Assembly: GCA_002270295.1 (NCBI GenBank)
Contig: NISF01000003.1
Location: 496,001-560,000 of the forward strand
Length of the DNA stretch: 64,000 bases
Reading direction: 5' to 3'
Source of the DNA: Enterobacter sp. 10-1
GTDB taxonomy: Bacteria > Pseudomonadota > Gammaproteobacteria > Enterobacterales > Enterobacteriaceae
Made by a program: the position numbers and the translations under genes. Positions 43,756 to 52,619 of the stretch are shown piece by piece. The notes beneath the pieces were generated by a model. It ran no database searches. It worked only from the letters and a program-made list of their open reading frames with translations, and was not told the origin of the DNA. Numbering within the stretch: the stretch's first letter is position 1; each line of letters opens with the position of its first letter.

Positions 43756-45192
43756 ATGAAATTTTTCGCGCGTAGTGCGCTTTCTCTGGGACTTCTTGCC
43801 GTTTTTAGTCCCGCAAGCTTAGCCTCTGGCCTGGTTCTGGCCGATAACGACTTCCGCAATGATTTAGCCTGGTTATCCGATCGTGGAGCCCTCTCGTTGA
43901 GTTTATCGACCTGGCCCCTGAGCGAGGAGGAGATCGGCCGCGCGCTGGCCAACGCTCATCCGGCAACATCCACAGAGAGGGTGGTGCTGGGCCGGGTGAA
44001 TCAACGGCTGAGGTCGCTAAAAGCCGACGTGCGCGTCACCGGCTATAGCTCAACCGACAAACCGGGAACGCCGCAGGGCTTTGCCGGGTCTTATCCTGCC
44101 GACCAGTCGCTCTCCATCGCGCTCAATAACAGCGGCGAATGGTGGGATCTGCACCTGCAGGGCAACGTTGAAGGAGACAAGCGCATCGGCAATAGCTCCA
44201 ACGTTAACGCCAACGGCGCTTACGGGGCGCTGAAGCTGTGGAACCAGTGGCTGGCGTTTGGCCAAATTCCGCAGTGGTGGGGGCCCGGCTATGAGGGGAG
44301 CCTGATTCGTTCCGACGCCGCGCGGCCGATGACCGGTTTTCTGCTGCAGCGCGCCGAACAACGGGCTCCGGAGAACGCCTGGCTAAGCTGGATTGGCCCC
44401 TGGCAGTACCAGCTTTCCGCCAGCCAGATGAGCCAGTACGCGGCGGTACCGCATACTAAAATTTTTGGCGGCCGCCTGACGGTATCCCCCTTTACCTCGC
44501 TGGAGCTGGGCGCTTCGCGCATTATGCAGTGGGGCGGCGAGGGGCGGCCTTCCTCCTTTGGCAGCTTCTGGGAGGGGCTCACCGGGCGCGATAACACCGG
44601 CGATTCGGCGGACGATCCGGGCAATCAGCTGGCGGGCTTTGATTTTAAACTGAAGCTGGCGCCGACGACGGGCTGGCCGGTGAGCGTCTACGGGCAGATG
44701 ATCGGCGAGGATGAAGCCGGGTACCTGCCGTCCGCCCACCTTTACCTCGGCGGCGTCGAAGGGCATCACCAGTGGAACAGTAGCGCGATTAACTGGTACC
44801 TGGAGGCGCACGATACCCGCTCGAATATGGGGCGCACCAACTACATCTATAACCACTTTATCTATAAAGATGGCTACTACCAGCAGGGTTATCCGTTAGG
44901 CGACGCGATGGGCGGCGACGGGCGTCTGTACGCCGGTAAGGTCGAACTGGTGACGGAGGAGAATCAGCGCTGGAGCGCGCGGCTGGTTTACGCCGAGGTG
45001 AACCCGAAAAATCAGCGGATTAATAAAGCCTTCCCGCACGCCGATACCTTGAAGGGCGTGCAGTTAGGCTGGAGCGGCGACGTGATGCCCACCGTGCGCC
45101 TCAGCACCTCCCTGTGGTATACCGACGCTAACCACAGCGACAGCGACGATCTGGGCGCCAGTGTCGGGATTGAGCTACCTTTTAGCCTGTAA
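43756..45192 (+). CDS. Wzi-family outer-membrane beta-barrel protein, capsule-assembly-like
   Basis: A 478-residue exported protein with a clear signal peptide (MKFFARSALSLGLLAVFSPASLASG). The mature start, GLVLADNDFRNDLAWLSDRGALSLSLSTWPLSEEEI, follows the pattern of Klebsiella Wzi, the 18-strand barrel lectin that ties group 1 capsule to the cell surface. The length matches Wzi (about 476), and the protein ends in a typical outer-membrane C-terminus (VGIELPFSL). Alternating polar and hydrophobic strands fill residues 90-478. It lies between dacD and a transporter, more than 40 kb from the end of the cps cluster, so it is a paralogue and not the serotyping wzi itself. Its ligand is unknown. 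Its 3' end overlaps the convergent permease gene by 11 bases. Confidence 0.85.
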   Translation: MKFFARSALSLGLLAVFSPASLASGLVLADNDFRNDLAWLSDRGALSLSLSTWPLSEEEIGRALANAHPATSTERVVLGRVNQRLRSLKADVRVTGYSSTDKPGTPQGFAGSYPADQSLSIALNNSGEWWDLHLQGNVEGDKRIGNSSNVNANGAYGALKLWNQWLAFGQIPQWWGPGYEGSLIRSDAARPMTGFLLQRAEQRAPENAWLSWIGPWQYQLSASQMSQYAAVPHTKIFGGRLTVSPFTSLELGASRIMQWGGEGRPSSFGSFWEGLTGRDNTGDSADDPGNQLAGFDFKLKLAPTTGWPVSVYGQMIGEDEAGYLPSAHLYLGGVEGHHQWNSSAINWYLEAHDTRSNMGRTNYIYNHFIYKDGYYQQGYPLGDAMGGDGRLYAGKVELVTEENQRWSARLVYAEVNPKNQRINKAFPHADTLKGVQLGWSGDVMPTVRLSTSLWYTDANHSDSDDLGASVGIELPFSL

Positions 45193-45973
45193 CCGCCGGC
45201 GGCGTTTTTCGCCGCCACGTCGTGCCTCTTCCCAGCGCAAAGCAGGCCAGCGGCAGAGGCAGGGTGACGATCAGCAGCATCCACAGCAGGGTATAGACCG
45301 CGTCAACGCCGTCGTTTTGCAGGTTGGTATAGAGTTTTACCGGGATCCCCTGGGGGAAATAGGCAAAGATCATCACAATGCCGAACTCGCCGACGGCGCG
45401 TACCCAGGCCAGCGCCACCGCGGAGGCCAGCCCCGGCAGCGCCATCGGCAGGGCTAGAAAGCGAAAGCGATTCCAGCCCGTTGCCCCCAGCGTTTGTCCG
45501 GCTTCAAGGATCGCTTTCGGCACCGTGGCGAAGGCGGAGCGGGCGACCACGATAAAGTAGGGCAGCGCGCCGTAGACCTGCGCCATGACAAAGGCGGCGG
45601 GATTGTTCACCAGCGTGACGCCCATTCGCGTCAGCCATTGTCCGGCCAGCCCGTAGGGGCCATAGGCCGAGACCAGTAAAATCCCCATCGCCAGCGGCGG
45701 CGTCAGCAGCGGGATCATCAGCAGCAGCTCCGCCAGCAGACGCCGACGACCGCTGGCCTGCGACAGCCACCAGGCGGTCGGCAGGCCTATCGCCACGATC
45801 GTCGCCAGCGCCAGGCACCCCAGCCCCATCGACACGAGGATCGCATCGTCGTCCCGCCAGGCCAGCCGCAGATGCTGCCACGGCGTGACGCTGATTAGGG
45901 TGAGGAAGGGGACGCTGAGCAGCAGCAGAGCCGGCAGCGCGAGCCAGCCGGCAATGCGCCCGGCGCGTTTTAC
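45182..45973 (-). CDS. ModB-like ABC transporter permease, start codon apparently lost
   Basis: The protein has five to six hydrophobic helices and the permease EAA loop (ILEAGQTLGATGWNRFRFLALPMALPG). The frame is open from a stop at 46019-46021, yet no ATG, GTG or TTG occurs until GTG 45835. Starting there would drop the first transmembrane helix (GWLALPALLLLSVPFLTLISV). At 45971-45973 the codon is GTA, overlapping the TAA stop of the upstream gene; a TGA stop would make that codon GTG and give a normal overlapping start. So a G-to-A change seems to have removed the start. It may use a rare codon, start internally, or be inactive. The coordinates given use the GTA position as 5' end. No ATPase gene is adjacent. 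Confidence 0.7.
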   Translation of the reverse strand, partial: VKRAGRIAGWLALPALLLLSVPFLTLISVTPWQHLRLAWRDDDAILVSMGLGCLALATIVAIGLPTAWWLSQASGRRRLLAELLLMIPLLTPPLAMGILLVSAYGPYGLAGQWLTRMGVTLVNNPAAFVMAQVYGALPYFIVVARSAFATVPKAILEAGQTLGATGWNRFRFLALPMALPGLASAVALAWVRAVGEFGIVMIFAYFPQGIPVKLYTNLQNDGVDAVYTLLWMLLIVTLPLPLACFALGRGTTWRRKTPPAVTG

Positions 45974-46896
45974 CTGGCGTATAGGTTTTCCCCTTTTGCC
46001 GCGGCGTAGCCGTACTGTTTAAACAGCTGCTGCCCCTGAGCGCTCTCCATGAACCGGATGAATTTTTTCCCTTGTTCCACGCCGTTCGGCGCGTTTTTCA
46101 GCACCGCGGCGTAGAAGACCAGCGGCTGAGTGTGCAGCGTCTGGTCTTTACCAGCGCTGTCCTTAATGGTGAAGCTGACGGTGTCATACCACTGTTTCGC
46201 CATTGCCGGGTTGCTGAGGTTAATCTCATCGGGCAGCGCGACGTAGGGCAGGTGGGCGGAGAGGACTTCGCTTTCGTAGCCCGCCGCGGCGTCAACCTGG
46301 CCGCTCTCCAGACGGCTTAGCAGGCCGCCCTCCTGGTGGGTCTGCGCCGGGTTTTGCAGCTCGCCGAGGATTTTTTCACTGATGCCAGGCTGGCGGTAAT
46401 ACTTCTCGGCCAGCAGCAGGGTAAAGACGATATTCTGGCCCTTAGGATCGACGTACGGGTCGGTGCGGCCAAAGCGGACGTCTTTCTGCGTCAGCAGCTT
46501 CAGCCACGAGGCATCCTGGTTTTTATTCGCGGCGGCAAACTGCGCGGCATATTTCCCTTTGGGGCTCCAGGCGACCACCATGCTGGTGCTGGCGACCGGG
46601 ACAGCATCGTCAATCAAGCCGGCGTCTTTCAGGATTTGCATCGGGCCCGGGGTAATGGAGACGAAAACATCGGCGGTCAGCTTGTGGCTTGCCAGCAGGC
46701 GCGCCATGCCGTAAGCGCCCTGGCCTTGGCCCTGATAATCGCCGTTTTGCGCTTTGGCAAACGCCGGGCCTAGCCCCTGATCCATCACTTTACCCATCGA
46801 GCCGGCATAGGTGACGCGAATATCCTGAGCCATAGCCGCGGGGGCGAACTGCAGTGCCAGCATTGCTGCCAGCGCAAACTTCATTTTTCCTTGCAT
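45970..46896 (-). CDS. Periplasmic oxyanion-binding protein of an ABC transporter, ModA/WtpA-like
   Basis: A solute-binding protein of 308 residues with a signal peptide (MKFALAAMLALQFAPAAMAQ). Mature features are IRVTYAGSMGKVMDQGLGPAFA, DVFVSITPGP and GRTDPYVDPKGQN, the last resembling the molybdate/tungstate-binding WtpA loop. A ModE-type box sits 14 bp upstream of the start, which independently points to molybdate. I take the ATG at 46896; ATG 46884, right after AAGGAAAA, is nearly as good. It overlaps the downstream permease. The specificity for molybdate over tungstate or sulfate is not proven. Confidence 0.82.
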   Translation of the reverse strand: MQGKMKFALAAMLALQFAPAAMAQDIRVTYAGSMGKVMDQGLGPAFAKAQNGDYQGQGQGAYGMARLLASHKLTADVFVSITPGPMQILKDAGLIDDAVPVASTSMVVAWSPKGKYAAQFAAANKNQDASWLKLLTQKDVRFGRTDPYVDPKGQNIVFTLLLAEKYYRQPGISEKILGELQNPAQTHQEGGLLSRLESGQVDAAAGYESEVLSAHLPYVALPDEINLSNPAMAKQWYDTVSFTIKDSAGKDQTLHTQPLVFYAAVLKNAPNGVEQGKKFIRFMESAQGQQLFKQYGYAAAKGENLYAR

Positions 46897-46909
46897 CGGT
46901 AGTTCCACT

Positions 46910-46933
46910 CGTTATGTTTTTATTTACATAACG
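46910..46933 (-). promoter_or_regulatory. ModE box
   Basis: Perfect 8-bp arms CGTTATGT and ACATAACG are separated by eight bases (TTTTATTT). This is the layout of the E. coli modA operator (CGTTATAT, 8 bases, ACATAACG). It lies just upstream of the binding-protein start, where molybdate-loaded ModE would repress the promoter. Confidence 0.85.
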
Positions 46934-47079
46934 ATTATCAATAATCAGCGCGGCGAAAACAATTTATGCGCAGGCGGCATTGAGGTGCGGTTGAAGTATC
47001 GGTTCTGCGTGTCGGCTTCCTGAATGATTTTTCAGCACCGGCCAATGGCGACTCTGTGAATCCGCGCACATACTGTTTT

Positions 47080-47117
47080 TTGGCTGCCTGCTACATTGCA
47101 TGTATATTTATACAGTA
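47080..47117 (+). promoter_or_regulatory. LexA-repressed promoter of sbmC
   Basis: A -35 TTGGCT (47080-47085) and a -10 TATATT (47103-47108) are 17 bp apart. The LexA box ATGTATATTTATACAG (47100-47115; consensus CTGT-N8-ACAG, one mismatch) covers the -10. E. coli sbmC is a known SOS gene. Confidence 0.75.
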
Positions 47118-47141
47118 TTTCTTATCAATAGCGGAGGCAAT

Positions 47142-47615
47142 ATGAACTACAGCGTTAAGTCCCTTGGTGCGCGTAAAATAGCCGGTTTTCATATGGTTGG
47201 GCCTTGGGAACAGACCGTTAAGCAGGGTTTTGAACAGCTGATGGCATGGGTCAGCAGTCGCCAGATCCCGGCCCGGGAGTGGGTCGCCGTCTATTACGAC
47301 AACCCGCAGCAGGTGCCGGCGGAAAAGCTGCGCTGCGACACCGTGGTAACGGTGGACGACGACTTCGTCATTCCAGCCAATAGCGAAGGCGCGATCCTGA
47401 CCGAGATCGCCGGCGGAGAGTACGCTTTCGCCAGCGCGCGGGTGCTGAACCATGATTTCTCCACGCCCTGGCTGCAGTTCTTTGAAAGCCTGCTGCAAAG
47501 CAAAGAGCACCAGCTGGCGCCAAAACCCTGTTTTGAGCTTTATCTTAACGACGGCAATCACGACGGCTACTGGGATATCGAAATGTACGTGGCGGTTGAG
47601 CGTATCGGCAGGTAG
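47142..47615 (+). CDS. sbmC: DNA gyrase inhibitor SbmC (GyrI)
   Basis: SbmC binds gyrase and damps its supercoiling, protecting E. coli from microcin B17 and other gyrase poisons. The 157-residue product is a GyrI-like domain with [51 protein letters not shown] and [15 protein letters not shown] chose the ATG at 47142 after GGAGG; an upstream in-frame start would lie inside the LexA box. It is damage-inducible by its promoter. Confidence 0.94.
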   Translation: MNYSVKSLGARKIAGFHMVGPWEQTVKQGFEQLMAWVSSRQIPAREWVAVYYDNPQQVPAEKLRCDTVVTVDDDFVIPANSEGAILTEIAGGEYAFASARVLNHDFSTPWLQFFESLLQSKEHQLAPKPCFELYLNDGNHDGYWDIEMYVAVERIGR

Positions 47616-47713
47616 GCGCTTATCCCCGGAGTGAACAAGGTTTCTTACATTAGCGTGATGCTTGCGGTGAAAAAGCAGTTACAATTGGCCTTTTCTTCTT
47701 AGCGGAGAGGGTC

Positions 47714-48772
47714 GTGCGCGCTGATAAATCACTTAAGCCTTTAGAAATTCGTCTGTATCGCCATTACCGAATCGTGCACGGCATACGCATCGCGCTGGCT
47801 TTTGTTCTCACCTTTTTACTGGTACGGCTGCTGAACGTACCGGAAGGCACCTGGCCGCTGATTACTCTGGTGGTGGTGATGGGGCCGATATCGTTCTGGG
47901 GCAACGTGGTGCCGCGCGCGTTTGAGCGGATCGGCGGCACCATCCTCGGCTCCGCGCTGGGGCTGGTGGCGCTCAAGCTGGAGCTAATCTCCTTACCCGT
48001 TATGGTGCTGTGGTGCGCGGCGGCGATGTTCCTCTGCGGCTGGCTGGCCTTAGGGAAAAAACCGTACCAGGCGCTGCTGATCGGCATTACGCTGGCGGTG
48101 GTGGTAGGGGCTCCGCCGGGAGACATGAACACCGCGCTGTGGCGAAGCGGCGATGTTATCTTCGGTTCCCTGCTGGCGATGCTGTTTACCGGCATCTGGC
48201 CGCAGCGGGCGTTTCTGCACTGGCGTATCCAGATGGCAAATTACGTCACTGCCCTTAATCGCCTGTATCAGGCCGGGATCTCGCCAAACCTGGTCGAGCG
48301 TCCGCGGCTGGAAAAACACCTGCAAAAGGTCCTGAACGACGTGGTGAAAATGCGCGGCCTGATTACGCCGGCAAGCAAAGAAACCCATATCCAGAAGGCC
48401 ATTTTCGAGGCGATTCAGACCGTCAGCCGTAACCTGGTCTGTATGCTTGAGCTGCAGGTCAACGCTTACTGGGGCTCGCGGCCGGGGCACTTTGTGATGC
48501 TAAATTCCCTTACGCTGCGCGAAACTCAGCAGATGACCCAGCAAACGCTGCTGACCATCGCCCACGCCCTGTATGAAGGCAACCCGCAGCCGATCCGCGC
48601 CAATACTGAAAAGCTTAATGAAATCGTCGCCGAACTGCGTCAGCTTATCAAAGAGCATCCGGGCGAAAACCTCTCGGAAACGCCGATACACGGCTACGTC
48701 TGGCTGACGATAGAGCTGGCGCGCCAGCTTGAGCTGCTGTCGAATTTGATCTGTCGGGCGTTGCGTAAATAA
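47714..48772 (+). CDS. yeeA: FUSC-family inner-membrane protein YeeA
   Basis: A 352-residue protein matching E. coli YeeA: it starts with GTG (MRADKSLKPLEIRLYRHYRIVHG) and has six hydrophobic helices in the first ~175 residues (IRIALAFVLTFLLVRLL, WPLITLVVVMGPISFWGNVV, ALLIGITLAVVVG and others). A cytoplasmic helical domain with RPRLEKHLQKVLNDVVKMRGLI follows. The FUSC group includes aromatic-acid efflux proteins such as AaeB, but the substrate of YeeA is not established. GGAGAGGG precedes the start. Confidence 0.93.
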   Translation: MRADKSLKPLEIRLYRHYRIVHGIRIALAFVLTFLLVRLLNVPEGTWPLITLVVVMGPISFWGNVVPRAFERIGGTILGSALGLVALKLELISLPVMVLWCAAAMFLCGWLALGKKPYQALLIGITLAVVVGAPPGDMNTALWRSGDVIFGSLLAMLFTGIWPQRAFLHWRIQMANYVTALNRLYQAGISPNLVERPRLEKHLQKVLNDVVKMRGLITPASKETHIQKAIFEAIQTVSRNLVCMLELQVNAYWGSRPGHFVMLNSLTLRETQQMTQQTLLTIAHALYEGNPQPIRANTEKLNEIVAELRQLIKEHPGENLSETPIHGYVWLTIELARQLELLSNLICRALRK

Positions 48773-48939
48773 AAGCCAGATGCGCGAGAACGACCACAGG
48801 TTGCTTCGATTCAGCAGCATTTAGGGGTATGATAACCCTAAAGGAAAAAACATTGTCATCAGCGGCTGCTAACAGTTATGTTAGCCCTATATTGCAGTCG
48901 CTTTAGCGAATCCGAATCTCAAATATTAGGGGTATAAAA

Positions 48940-49263
48940 ATGGAAACAACTAAGCCTTCTTTCCAGGACGTACTGGAGTTTGTTCGTCTGTATCGTCGTA
49001 AGAACAAACTGCAGCGTGAAATTCAGGACGTTGAGAAAAAGATCCGTGATAACCAGAAGCGCGTACTGCTGCTGGACAACCTCAGCGACTACATCAAACC
49101 GGGCATGAGCGTTGAAGCTATCCAGGGCATCATTGCCAGCATGAAGAGCGATTACGAAGATCGCGTTGATGATTACATCATCAAAAATGCTGAACTCTCT
49201 AAAGAACGTCGCGATATCTCCAAAAAGCTGAAAGTGATCGGCGAAGCGAAGGTCGAAGAGTAA
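48940..49263 (+). CDS. tmaR: PTS system regulator TmaR (YeeX, DUF496)
   Basis: A 107-residue coiled-coil protein that begins [34 protein letters not shown], near the E. coli YeeX sequence. In E. coli TmaR clusters at a pole and captures phosphorylated enzyme I of the sugar phosphotransferase system. Heptads span residues 12-50 and 70-100. It has its own 167-bp upstream region with TATTAGGGG before the start. Confidence 0.94.
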   Translation: METTKPSFQDVLEFVRLYRRKNKLQREIQDVEKKIRDNQKRVLLLDNLSDYIKPGMSVEAIQGIIASMKSDYEDRVDDYIIKNAELSKERRDISKKLKVIGEAKVEE

Positions 49264-49278
49264 TCTCCCCCGACCCTG

Positions 49279-49303
49279 CCCGGCGGCGGTTCTCGCCGTC
49301 GGG
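49279..49303 (+). terminator. Probable terminator after tmaR
   Basis: CCCGGCGGCG and CGCCGTCGGG pair (one G-U) around GTTCT, 15 bases after tmaR. Only a poor T-run follows (AGTTCTCC). Confidence 0.5.
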
Positions 49304-49438
49304 AGTTCTCCCCGGCATTCCCTCTGAACGACTCCTTTCTTCCGTATGGCGAACCGCCGTATAACGCAGGCTGCTGGCCTGAACGTAGAAAAATATGCGC
49401 GCAACGGTCCGCTCCCTTTTAGCGCTACGAGGAACATC

Positions 49439-50497
49439 ATGGACACACTTTCGGCCCTCATTGCCGACATTCCGCAGCCGGATCGGGCGGCGATGGCCCA
49501 GGCGCAGCAGCATCTTGACGGTTTATTAAAACCCCCCGGCAGCCTGGGCCGCCTGGAGGCGCTGGCCGTGCAGCTGGCTGGAATGCCGGGGCTGAATGGT
49601 CAGCTGCGGCTGGCAGAAAAAGCGATCGTGGTGATGTGCGCCGATCACGGCGTCTGGCATGAGGGCGTGACTATCTCACCCCAGGCGATTACCGCGATTC
49701 AGGCGATAAATATGACCCGGCAAAATACCGGCGTTTGCGTCCTGGCGGCGCAGGCGGGGGCAAAAGTCCGGGTTGTCGACGCCGGGATCGATGCGGAGCC
49801 GATCCCAGGCCTTGTCGACTTAAAAGTGGCGCGAGGCAGCGGCAATATTGCGCAAACGGCGGCGATGAGTCGCGAACAGGCAACGACGCTGCTGCTGGCG
49901 AGCATCAGCTATACCCGCGAGCTGGCGTCTCAGGGCGTGACGCTGTTCGGCGTTGGCGAACTGGGAATGGCGAACACCACGCCGGCGGCGGCGGTGGTGA
50001 GCGTGCTCACCGGGCGCGATGCGCAGGATACCGTCGGCATCGGGGCAAACCTGCCGCTGTCGCGGCTGGCGCATAAGGCGGAGGTGGTGCGTCGGGCCAT
50101 TGCCGTCAACCAACCGCAGGCGGAGGATGGCCTGGAGGTGCTGGCGAAGGTTGGCGGTTTCGATCTGGTTGGCATGACCGGCGTCATGCTGGGGGCCGCA
50201 TCCTGCGGGCTGCCGGTGGTGCTGGACGGCTTTCTCTCCTGTGCATCGGCGCTGGCGGCCTGCCGTATTGCGCCGGCCGTTCATCCCTATCTGATCCCCT
50301 CCCATCTGTCGGCGGAAAAGGGCGCGCGCATTGCGTTTGAGCATCTGCAGCTTGAGCCGTATCTGGATATGGGGATGCGTTTGGGTGAGGGGAGCGGCGC
50401 GGCGCTGGCTATGCACCTGGTAGAGGCCGCCTGTACGGTGTTTAACGAGATGGGGACCCTGGCGGAGAGCAATATCGTCCTGCCGGAGAGCCGTTAA
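49439..50497 (+). CDS. cobT: Nicotinate-nucleotide:dimethylbenzimidazole phosphoribosyltransferase
   Basis: CobT activates the lower ligand base (alpha-ribazole phosphate) for cobalamin nucleotide-loop assembly. The 352-residue product has [43 protein letters not shown] and the C-terminal catalytic Glu in [18 protein letters not shown] chose the ATG at 49439 after ACGAGGAAC. Unlike E. coli, cobU and cobS are not alongside: the next gene is convergent and unrelated. No cobalamin riboswitch is seen upstream. Confidence 0.95.
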   Translation: MDTLSALIADIPQPDRAAMAQAQQHLDGLLKPPGSLGRLEALAVQLAGMPGLNGQLRLAEKAIVVMCADHGVWHEGVTISPQAITAIQAINMTRQNTGVCVLAAQAGAKVRVVDAGIDAEPIPGLVDLKVARGSGNIAQTAAMSREQATTLLLASISYTRELASQGVTLFGVGELGMANTTPAAAVVSVLTGRDAQDTVGIGANLPLSRLAHKAEVVRRAIAVNQPQAEDGLEVLAKVGGFDLVGMTGVMLGAASCGLPVVLDGFLSCASALAACRIAPAVHPYLIPSHLSAEKGARIAFEHLQLEPYLDMGMRLGEGSGAALAMHLVEAACTVFNEMGTLAESNIVLPESR

Positions 50498-50505
50498 CCG
50501 CCAAT

Positions 50506-50529
50506 CAGGGCGCCGTCAGGCGCCCTGTT
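50506..50529. terminator. Terminator between cobT and the convergent AhcY-like gene
   Basis: CAGGGCGCC, loop GTCA, GGCGCCCTG, followed by TTGCT; eight bases after the cobT stop. Confidence 0.7.
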
Positions 50530-50539
50530 GCTATCCGGC

Positions 50540-51649
50540 CTACAGCGCTTTTTGCCACACGCTCTGCGGCAGCAGATAGACCTTGGCCTCGGCCTTCATG
50601 CCATCGGTCACGATATGGTGGATGCCGCTGGTCATCACCGCCAGCGTAACGTCAAACGCGTTCAGGCTATCGCCAAAACCGGCGGTCAGGTTGAGCATCG
50701 AACCGTTGGCCATCAGGTAAACGGTTTTACCATTCATTTGATAGGCGTTGATATACGGCATAACCTCTTCATGGCTGAACTGGCGCAGGTAGCCGCAGTC
50801 AATCTCTTCCGCAACGTGGCCGACGTTAAGGATAAATACCCCGTCTTTCGCTTTATCCAGCGCGCTGCTGTTAACCACCTTTTTAGCGCCGGTTGCCGTG
50901 GCGACGACGTCAGCCGAGGCAATGGCGTCCTGCAGTTCGACGACATGCCAGCCGTCGTAAGCCGCCTGCAGGCGACGGGCAGGGTCGAGTTCGGCGACCA
51001 TCACCTGGCCTCCAAAGGCTTTTGCGGCGGCGGCAACGCCCTGGCCCACCAGGCCATAGCCGATCACCAGCACCTTTTTCTCATGCAGCGTGAGATGGGT
51101 GGTCTGGAAGAAGGTGTGCCATGCTGTCAGGCCGACCATGTGGCGGTTATGCAGGCCCTCTTTAACCGGCAGATCGTCCCAGTTAAAAATCGGATAGCCC
51201 GGGCGAATATCGCCCAGCCGGCTGACGCCGGAGCCGGTTGCTTCCAGCCCGGCCACGATATTGCCAAATTCGCCGCGCTGGTGGAGCAGGGTGGTGATAT
51301 CGGCCCCCATTTCACACAGATGCGTCGGCCCCCAGGCGATGGCCTTTTCCCACGACTGCCGCCAGTCGGCATCGCTCATATCGCGCCAGGCGCTGGCTTC
51401 TGCTCCGCGCGCGACCAGCCAGCTGACGACCTCGTCCTGTACGGTGGTCGGGTTACAGGTTGTTAAAAATACCTGCGCGCCCTTTTCCAGAATGCCCTGC
51501 ACCAGCGGGATCATTTTCATATCCAGATGCATACAGCAGGCTAGTCGAACCTGGCTCAGGTCGGGAAGTGCGGCAACCTGGCGCAGAGTGCGCGGCATGT
51601 TCTGGCTGGCCCATGCCACTTCTTTCTCTAAATTAATATTATTATTCAA
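50540..51649 (-). CDS. Short S-adenosylhomocysteinase-like protein
   Basis: A 369-residue relative of S-adenosylhomocysteine hydrolase (usually 430-470). The NAD domain is clear: KVLVIGYGLVGQGVAAAAKAFGGQVMVAELDP. Other family points are FLTTCNPTTVQDEV, LEATGSGV (the substrate Glu), PVKEGLHN (catalytic Lys and Asn kept, but the usual Asp is His) and NVGHVAEEID. The C-terminal tail that normally caps the neighbour subunit's cofactor is missing. Enterobacteria usually recycle S-adenosylhomocysteine with Pfs and LuxS, so this is an accessory enzyme. The altered active site suggests another nucleoside or thioether substrate. The start is TTG 51649; no ATG lies near it. Confidence 0.75.
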   Translation of the reverse strand: MNNNINLEKEVAWASQNMPRTLRQVAALPDLSQVRLACCMHLDMKMIPLVQGILEKGAQVFLTTCNPTTVQDEVVSWLVARGAEASAWRDMSDADWRQSWEKAIAWGPTHLCEMGADITTLLHQRGEFGNIVAGLEATGSGVSRLGDIRPGYPIFNWDDLPVKEGLHNRHMVGLTAWHTFFQTTHLTLHEKKVLVIGYGLVGQGVAAAAKAFGGQVMVAELDPARRLQAAYDGWHVVELQDAIASADVVATATGAKKVVNSSALDKAKDGVFILNVGHVAEEIDCGYLRQFSHEEVMPYINAYQMNGKTVYLMANGSMLNLTAGFGDSLNAFDVTLAVMTSGIHHIVTDGMKAEAKVYLLPQSVWQKAL

Positions 51650-51855
51650 CGTATTATGCCTTCAATCCGTAGAGTGGGTGAAATCCCGAACGAGGATGAT
51701 TCTAGCGTAGTAAGGTGAAATCACATAGCCGGGGTCAATGGCTGCCGGTCAGAGGACGCGAGGGGGATAGGCATGATAAAAACGTGGTTGTTAAAATATG
51801 GTTAAAAAAAGAAAATAAAATATAAGAAATTTATATGACCTGAGCGAGCAGTGAG

Positions 51856-52587
51856 ATGTTAAGCGTTTTACCTTCCGCGGTGTTTTCGCGGATCCGCATT
51901 TTTATCGGCCGCCTGAAGCCTCATGTTCTTCCGGTTGCCAGAAAGCATATTCTCCTCGGCTCCATCGGCGCGGGGACGGGGCTGGCGGTCACCAGTATGT
52001 TCAGCCACTGGCTGCTGGGCGAAGTCAATCTGTGGTTTATCGCCCCGATGGGCGCCTCGGCGGTGCTGCTGTTTGGCGTACCCAGCAGCCCGCTGGCGCA
52101 GCCGTGGTCGATTGTCGGCGGCAACGTGCTGTCGGCGCTGATCGGCGTTACCGTTGGCGTGCTGGTGCCTGACCTTGCGTTGGCCTGCGGTCTGGCGGCC
52201 GGACTGGCGATTGCGGGCATGTATTTTCTGCGCTGCCTGCATCCGCCGGGCGGCGCCGTTGCCCTGACGGCCATTCTCGGCGGGGCCGGCGTACACAGCG
52301 AGGGCTATTACTTTGTGCTGACGCCGGTGCTGCTGAACTCCGCCATGCTGGCCCTGCTGGCGATCGTTTTCAATAACCTTGTTGGACGCCGCTATCCGCA
52401 TCCGCTGGCGGCGGAAGAGGTGAAAAGCAAGGTCGTTCCGCTGGGGCTTTCGGTGACCCGGGAGGATATTCACGCCGCGCTGCTGGATGGTCAGTTCCTG
52501 GATATTGACGAAGATGACGTTCAGGAGCTGCTGGAAAATATCGAACAAAAAGCGCGCCGGCGCATGGCCGCTGCGCCGAGGGCGTAA
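51856..52587 (+). CDS. HPP-family inner-membrane protein
   Basis: A 243-residue protein with about five hydrophobic helices (residues 30-175) and the family signature YFLRCLHPPGGAVALTAILGG. The acidic C-terminal tail (LDGQFLDIDEDDVQELLENIEQKARRR) is cytoplasmic by charge. Some plant and cyanobacterial HPP proteins transport nitrite, but the role here is not known. It diverges from the AhcY-like gene across 206 bp and ends convergent to the tautomerase. Confidence 0.82.
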   Translation: MLSVLPSAVFSRIRIFIGRLKPHVLPVARKHILLGSIGAGTGLAVTSMFSHWLLGEVNLWFIAPMGASAVLLFGVPSSPLAQPWSIVGGNVLSALIGVTVGVLVPDLALACGLAAGLAIAGMYFLRCLHPPGGAVALTAILGGAGVHSEGYYFVLTPVLLNSAMLALLAIVFNNLVGRRYPHPLAAEEVKSKVVPLGLSVTREDIHAALLDGQFLDIDEDDVQELLENIEQKARRRMAAAPRA

Positions 52588-52619
52588 CGCCGCCGTCTGC
52601 GTGGGGCGGCGGTGAGCGG

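Noticed and set aside
49264-49438. Cobalamin riboswitch before cobT
   Set aside because: No B12-box-like sequence is seen and the spacer is too short after the tmaR hairpin.
51660-51725. Repeated GGTGAAATC near the AhcY-like gene considered as an SAH riboswitch or Met-type operator
   Set aside because: The arrangement matches neither the SAH riboswitch core nor MetJ or MetR boxes; two copies of a 9-mer are weak evidence.
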